Source: Bradyrhizobium xenonodulans (GTDB lineage: Bacteria; Pseudomonadota; Alphaproteobacteria; Rhizobiales; Xanthobacteraceae). From it: a DNA stretch of 64,000 nt. The notes beneath the pieces were generated by a model. That model ran no database searches. It was given only the letters and a program-made list of their open reading frames with translations, and was not told the DNA's origin. Shown here piece by piece: positions 60,209 through 64,000 of the stretch (its first letter is position 1; each line of letters opens with the position of its first letter). Made by a program: the position numbers and the translations under genes. The stretch is taken from NCBI RefSeq assembly GCF_027594865.1, contig NZ_CP089391.1, positions 7,656,501 through 7,720,500 on the forward strand, in the 5' to 3' direction.

Positions 60209-60523
60209 ATGAAGTATCTCATTGTCGCGATGGCGGTCGGTGCTGCGGCGCTTGCCGGCAGTTCGGCGGCGAACGCGGCCAATAACGACAGCGCGACGCG
60301 GAACGCGCAAAGCCAAACGACCGACATCAGCGCGCAGCACCGGCACCACGGCCACCATCATCACTGGCGTCCTCATCACCGCCATCACGGCTACTATCGC
60401 CCGCACTACCGCAGCTACGGCTATTACCCGCGGCACCACGGTTATTACGGCGGCGGACCGTACGGCTACTATGGTGGCGGTGGTCCCGGCGTGAGCTTCA
60501 GCTTCGGCGGCGGCCGCTGGTAA
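60209..60523 (+). CDS. Small exported His/Gly/Tyr-rich protein
   Basis: 104 residues. Signal peptide MKYLIVAMAVGAAALAGSSAANA, then a spacer and a His-dense region (HRHHGHHHHWRPHHRHHGYY), ending in GGGPYGYYGGGGPGVSFSFGGG repeats. CTGGAG precedes the ATG. An EcfG-like promoter and a perfect terminator bracket the gene. Probably secreted, metal-binding or structural; related in design to the gene at 16387. Function unknown. Confidence 0.78.
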   Translation: MKYLIVAMAVGAAALAGSSAANAANNDSATRNAQSQTTDISAQHRHHGHHHHWRPHHRHHGYYRPHYRSYGYYPRHHGYYGGGPYGYYGGGGPGVSFSFGGGRW

Positions 60524-60537
60524 GAGATTAAGAGATC

Positions 60538-60564
60538 AGGCCCGCAAGTGTGCGGGCCTTTTTT
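60538..60564 (+). terminator. Rho-independent terminator
   Basis: GGCCCGCA (60539-60546), loop AGTG, TGCGGGCC (60551-60558), then six T. Confidence 0.9.
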
Positions 60565-60621
60565 CTGCTTGCCTTCTTTCTGCCTGCCTTCGCCAACGGG
60601 AATGACGGGTTTCGCTACGCT

Positions 60622-61896
60622 CTACCCATCCTGCAAGATCATCCCCGCCGTCTCCAGCCCGCTCGCCAGCGCCGCCTCCACCGTGCCCATGTCGCGGCCG
60701 CGATAGAGCGCTTCGCCGGAGAACAGCACCGGGCCGTCGGTGCGCGCGAGGATCGCCTGCGCCTTGCGCGTGCGCGGCGTCGCCCAGGAATAGGCGCCGC
60801 GGGCGAAGGGATCATGTGCCCAGTTGGTTGCGGCGGCCGCCACGAGGTCGCGCGCGAGGTCTTGCCGCGACAGGCCGAACATCGCCGCGAGCGAATCGAG
60901 CCCCGCATCGATCAGCCCTTGCGGATCGAGCGTCGCCAGCTCGGCCGTTCGCGGACCCCCGAACCAGCCGGTGAGCACGGGATGCTGCTCCGGATAGCGC
61001 GTCCACCACACCGGAATGGTTTCGTCCGACAGCAGGAAGGTCATATCGGCGAGATCCCGCTTTCGCTCTCGCCACCAGGGCCGCGCGAACCGCAGCAGAA
61101 TCTTGATCACGCTGCCGAAGCCAATATCGCCGGCGACCGCAGCCTGCGCGCGGGCGCTCGCTGGAAGCGAGATCTCACGCAACAGCGGCAGCGGCACGGT
61201 GAGGATCGCGCGATTGCAGCCATGCAATTCACCGCCGGCAGCGCGGACGGCCAGCGCGCCGCCCGCCTCCTCGATTGCCGACACCACGCCGCCAAGGCGG
61301 ATCGCAACACCCAGCCCGCGGCACTCCACGGTCAGAAAATCGATCAGCGCGCCATAGCCGCCGACGATGCGCGCCAGGGTGTGACGTCCGCCGTCCATCC
61401 ATTCCTCGCGCAACGCCAGTGTCGAGGCGCGCTCGGGATCGGCCGCGTCATAACCCTCAACCATGCGTTCGACCGAATGGCGCAGCCCGTCATATTCCGG
61501 CCCGGCAAAATGACGGCGCAGGAAATCGGCGACGGTGAGGTCGTCCCTCAAGCCCCGGAGCATCGCATGCAGCTCTGCCTCATGCGGATCGTGCCGATCT
61601 TCCCGCGAGAATCCTGTGCCGTCAAAACTCCATCGCGTGCCTTCGGTCTCCTGAAACGACAGCCCGGCCTCGCGCAGCAGTCCGCGCGTGACCGGCGCCT
61701 CGCCATGGACGAATTCGGCGCCGCCATCGGCGGGGTAGCCGAACTCCGACGCCGGCAGCGGATGGATGCGCCCGCCGCAGCGCTCGCGCGCCTCCAGGAT
61801 CGTCACCGTCCTGCCCGCGCGTGCCAGCTCGCGCGCCGCCATCAGGCCGGATGCGCCGGCACCGACGATGATGATGTGTTCCGTTTCCCCCGACAT
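60622..61896 (-). CDS. FAD-dependent amine oxidase
   Basis: 424 residues. IIIVGAGASGLMAARELARAG is the dinucleotide motif and LEARERCGGRIHPL the GG motif of monoamine oxidases; FSGEALYRGRDMGTVEAALASGLETAGMIL is the C-terminal FAD-binding end. No signal peptide. It oxidises an amine, probably producing aldehyde and H2O2; substrate unknown. The gene begins eight bases after the stop of the RibD-like gene, third in a leftward operon. Confidence 0.88.
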   Translation of the reverse strand: MSGETEHIIIVGAGASGLMAARELARAGRTVTILEARERCGGRIHPLPASEFGYPADGGAEFVHGEAPVTRGLLREAGLSFQETEGTRWSFDGTGFSREDRHDPHEAELHAMLRGLRDDLTVADFLRRHFAGPEYDGLRHSVERMVEGYDAADPERASTLALREEWMDGGRHTLARIVGGYGALIDFLTVECRGLGVAIRLGGVVSAIEEAGGALAVRAAGGELHGCNRAILTVPLPLLREISLPASARAQAAVAGDIGFGSVIKILLRFARPWWRERKRDLADMTFLLSDETIPVWWTRYPEQHPVLTGWFGGPRTAELATLDPQGLIDAGLDSLAAMFGLSRQDLARDLVAAAATNWAHDPFARGAYSWATPRTRKAQAILARTDGPVLFSGEALYRGRDMGTVEAALASGLETAGMILQDG

Positions 61897-61904
61897 GCCG
61901 ATGC

Positions 61905-62615
61905 TTACTTTGCCACCGCCTGCGGATCGTTCTGAATGAGATAGCGCAGCAGCAGCACGCCGCCGCCAAGCTGCCGCGTGCTCTCCAGCGTCATCGCGGT
62001 CAGCGGCGCACGCTTGTCGCCGTCCGCCTCCGCCGAATCGAACACGAAGGGGGCACCGCTCGCGCCATCGATTGCGGGGCTGAGGATCAGATTGAATTCG
62101 TCGATCAGGCCGGCGCGCAGGAATGCGCCGTTGGCGACGCCGCCGCCCTCCACCAGCAACCGCTTCACGCCGAGCTCGCGGTCGAGAACCTCGACCGTCA
62201 GCGCCAGATCGATCTCCGACTTGCCGGCAAAGATGTAGGACACGCCCTCGCCGCGGAGCCCTGCGAGATGTGAATCCGGCACGCTCTCGGTCAGCACGAC
62301 GACGATCGGGTCGCCGCCGATGTCGGAGCGCCCCCAGCCGATCTTGCCCTGCGCATCGAGCACGACGCCGTAGGTTTTCGCATCGCGCCGCGCGAACCAG
62401 TTTTCGCGGGGAAATCTCTCGCCCGGCGTCTCCGGATACGGCTTGCCCCTGGCGAACTCCGAGCCGGTGACGCGGCCGATGACCCAGGCATCGCCGCCGA
62501 GCTCGTCATGGATCTTCTCGAACCAGTCCGTACCCGCGCCCTTCGGGCGCCAGCGGCTGGGATGCGTGCGGCCGTCCAGGCTCGAATGCATCAGGCAGAT
62601 GACGTAAGGCTTCAT
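61905..62615 (-). CDS. RibD C-terminal/dihydrofolate-reductase-fold protein
   Basis: 236 residues. YVICLMHSSLDGRTHPSRW begins the fold, with VVLDAQGKIGW, YIFAGKSEIDLALTVEVLDRELGVKRLLVEGGGVANGAFLRAGLIDEFNLILSPAIDG, the RibD_C signature (LLVEGGG). It reduces a pyrimidine or pterin-like substrate with NADPH; the standalone form outside riboflavin operons is of unknown substrate. GGAG precedes the ATG. Middle gene of a three-gene operon. Confidence 0.87.
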   Translation of the reverse strand: MKPYVICLMHSSLDGRTHPSRWRPKGAGTDWFEKIHDELGGDAWVIGRVTGSEFARGKPYPETPGERFPRENWFARRDAKTYGVVLDAQGKIGWGRSDIGGDPIVVVLTESVPDSHLAGLRGEGVSYIFAGKSEIDLALTVEVLDRELGVKRLLVEGGGVANGAFLRAGLIDEFNLILSPAIDGASGAPFVFDSAEADGDKRAPLTAMTLESTRQLGGGVLLLRYLIQNDPQAVAK

Positions 62616-62636
62616 GCAGATTCTCCGGACGTCTTC

Positions 62637-63299
62637 TCACGCCATCCCGCCGCCGCCCTTGGCGCGGTCGTTCACGATCACCGCGAGCGGATTGAGCTTC
62701 GGCGGTGCGACGAGCTTCAGCGTGTTGCTGTCGTGATGATTGAACGGCGCGCCGCGGACGAACAACTCGGTCTGGATCAAATAGCTCCAGCTTCCATCAT
62801 CGTTGAAGGTGATGTCGCAACGATAAGAATCGGTGCGGAAGGCCTGCTCCAGGAAATCGGTCGAGCAGATCCCGTAAGCGGTATCACCGCGCTTCGCCGT
62901 GACGGAGATCTTTCTGTCATCCGACCCGGCCTTGCCCTTGGCCAGCAGCACCTGCCCGCGCGGGATCGCCAGCGTCTGCATGATCAGCCCGGTGGCGGGC
63001 TCCCACAGCCAGTAGCCGACCTGGTCGTGAAACGTGATGTCTTCTTCCGGCGTGTTGATGTGGATGTGGTAGCGCAGGCCATAAAGCAGCTGCGGCCCAT
63101 TGGCCTGCGGATCGATCGGGTCCATGCGGATGTGCTCGATGAAGGTCCGCCGCTCCGGCCCCTCCGCCTTCGGATTGACGTCGATGCCCTTGTCCGCCTG
63201 CCAACTGCCGGCGAGGCGGCGGAGCGGGCCGAGATTGGCAAGGCCGTCGGGCGAGACGTCCTCGGGCTCGGTGAAGATGTCGGCGGGAAGGGGCAGCAT
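62637..63299 (-). CDS. Heme-binding beta-barrel (FABP/THAP4-like) protein
   Basis: 220 residues. LRRLAGSWQADKGIDVNPKAEGPERRTFIEHIRMDPID, LLYGLRYHIHIN, FHDQVGYWLWEPATGLIMQTLAIPRGQVLLAKG follow the nitrobindin/DUF1794-type barrel, in which a C-terminal His normally binds heme; here HHDSNTLKL offers two His. The GxWxGxG box is altered to GSWQADKG. GAGGAC precedes the ATG at 63299. First gene of the operon with the reductase and amine oxidase. Role unproven. Confidence 0.8.
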   Translation of the reverse strand: MLPLPADIFTEPEDVSPDGLANLGPLRRLAGSWQADKGIDVNPKAEGPERRTFIEHIRMDPIDPQANGPQLLYGLRYHIHINTPEEDITFHDQVGYWLWEPATGLIMQTLAIPRGQVLLAKGKAGSDDRKISVTAKRGDTAYGICSTDFLEQAFRTDSYRCDITFNDDGSWSYLIQTELFVRGAPFNHHDSNTLKLVAPPKLNPLAVIVNDRAKGGGGMA

Positions 63300-63458
63300 G
63301 GGTGTCCTCGCGGAAGTTGCGGGAACAGCCATATCACGGAGGCAGGAAGCTGGCTCGCGTCCGGGTGTCACAATCGCGAATGGACATAGGCGCCACACGC
63401 AGACGACGCATGAGGCGAAGCGGAGCCGAACTTCGGTTCGGCCCCGTCGCCATGAAGC

Positions 63459-63638
63459 CTAGTGGCGGTGGTCGCGGACCTCGGGCTGATTGCGGTGGTC
63501 CCGGACGATGGGCTGATTGCGATGGTCGCGCACGACGGGCGGATCGCGATGGTCGCGCACGATGGTCAGCGCGTTAGCCGGTGTCACCACGCTCGCCACG
63601 GTGATCGCTGCGAGAGCCACAAGGATGTAATTGCGCAT
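63459..63638 (-). CDS. Very small exported protein built of a nine-residue tandem repeat
   Basis: 59 residues. A signal peptide (MRNYILVALAAITVASVVTPANA, cut after ANA near 23) is followed by LT and four units of the pattern (I/V/E)VRDHR(D/N)(P/Q)P: IVRDHRDPP, VVRDHRNQP, IVRDHRNQP, EVRDHRH. AAGGA precedes the ATG by nine bases. Net basic, with Asp-His pairs that could bind a metal. It lies between the three-gene leftward operon and another small exported protein. No family known to me; short genes like this are easily missed. Confidence 0.7.
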   Translation of the reverse strand: MRNYILVALAAITVASVVTPANALTIVRDHRDPPVVRDHRNQPIVRDHRNQPEVRDHRH

Positions 63639-63732
63639 GGGTCTTGTCCTTTGCCTGGTGGATCACTGCGAACCACCTGACGATAAGCTAGATTGATCAG
63701 CGAGAATGATATGTGTCGTCGATCACGCGTGA

Positions 63733-63915
63733 TCATCGATGCGCCGGCCGGTGCGGCCGCGCCACTTGTCGCGACACATCGACCGTGACGCCGGGAAGCT
63801 GGGTCTCGATGGGGGTCGGCTGAGACATTGCCGTGCCGCTCGGGCCGCACAGCAGCAGTGCAATCGATGGAACCGCGACAGCGGGATGCGCAACGAAGCG
63901 TGACGACAACGTCAT
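63733..63915 (-). CDS. Small exported protein with LPGVTV motif
   Basis: 60 residues, start at 63915 with AAGGA upstream. A hydrophobic leader (FVAHPAVAVPSIALLLCGPSGTA) precedes QPTPIETQLPGVTVDVSRQVARPHRPAHR. Short Bradyrhizobium proteins with a signal and an LPxVTVxAPKxxARP-like tail resemble this, from memory. A 14-bp palindrome GATCACGCGTGATC (63721-63734) overlaps its stop codon. Upstream in the same orientation as the repeat-built protein. Function unknown. Confidence 0.6.
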   Translation of the reverse strand: MTLSSRFVAHPAVAVPSIALLLCGPSGTAMSQPTPIETQLPGVTVDVSRQVARPHRPAHR

Positions 63916-64000
63916 GACCAGATCCTTCCAGATGCGGAGGGACAGTCGATTCCACCCCGTGCGGAACGATCTCACGCGTGCATTGGAGTTGCATCGCCAA

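Noticed and set aside
63584..64000. 138-codon leftward open frame running off the right end
   Set aside because: Overlaps two small genes that have signal peptides and ribosome-binding sites; Arg/Ser/Ala-rich shadow.

Overview
The window is a stretch of GC-rich chromosome from an alphaproteobacterium, most likely Bradyrhizobium or a close relative in the Nitrobacteraceae. The evidence is an mbfA gene (ferritin-like/VIT1 fusion) under a textbook Irr-type iron control element, an initiator tRNA of alphaproteobacterial type, an OpgC glucan-modifying protein, GGAAC-type (EcfG-like) promoters, many ABC-type aromatic/branched-chain substrate-binding proteins and CoA-ligase genes, and at least five families of short palindromic intergenic repeats of the kind that litter Bradyrhizobium chromosomes. 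About 63 protein genes and one tRNA gene can be supported. I see no prophage, insertion sequence, CRISPR array or integrated element; gene content looks like ordinary accessory catabolism.

Layout. 1-6.9 kb: the tail of a TRAP permease and a DUF3237 gene, then a compact operon (crotonase, feruloyl-CoA synthase-like ligase, short-chain dehydrogenase, 4-hydroxybenzoyl-CoA-type thioesterase, periplasmic binding protein) that looks like CoA-dependent side-chain degradation of hydroxycinnamates. 7-16.3 kb: two separate divergent modules, each a glutathione-transferase-family gene facing a YafY-type (HTH-WYL) regulator and each with palindromic operators, framing a Zn-cluster protein, a DUF3307 membrane protein, a TAXI-type binding protein, an EcfG-type small membrane protein gene, a cyclic-nucleotide-gated K+ channel and a crotonase without the usual catalytic acids. 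16.4-21 kb: a small exported protein, a desaturase/MetX-like pair with a well-defined promoter-operator, a metallo-beta-lactamase-fold protein with a zinc ribbon, and an MFS transporter. 21-26.7 kb: an acyl-CoA ligase and FadR-like GntR regulator divergent from a periplasmic binding protein, with twin operators between them, then DUF2059 and OpgC. 27-33 kb: a 1018-residue cyclase-like/ATPase/TPR protein, an orphan, a nuclease-fold protein and a dehalogenase-like hydrolase.

33.3-40.4 kb: initiator tRNA-Met, an aryl/coniferyl-type aldehyde dehydrogenase, a GMC alcohol oxidoreductase, two SDRs (one lacking the catalytic Tyr and Lys), CvpA, and a quinone oxidoreductase whose start codon sits on the foot of a perfect 25-bp hairpin. 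40.4-48 kb: DUF3775, two paralogous lactonase-like metallo-hydrolases, an FAH-family enzyme, a GST, a serine hydrolase, an epoxide-hydrolase-like protein and mbfA. 48-55.4 kb: an exported protein, Nudix, PaaI-type thioesterase, and an operon of aldo/keto reductase, TPR protein and a two-subunit CoA transferase. 55.4-64 kb: oleate hydratase with its own acyl-CoA ligase, DUF3088, a cysteine hydrolase, a His-rich exported protein, a three-gene operon (heme-binding-barrel protein, RibD-like reductase, amine oxidase), and two very small exported proteins, one built of a nine-residue tandem repeat.

The most noteworthy signals are regulatory rather than a single novel machine: the twin GST/WYL modules with palindromic operators sharing a core, the paired giant hairpins at 39.25-39.42 kb, the twin FadR-like operators at 23.55/23.65 kb, the Irr box over the mbfA -10, and the repeat-built small exported protein at 63.5 kb. 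Starts were chosen by ribosome-binding site and family length; where this was weak it is said.
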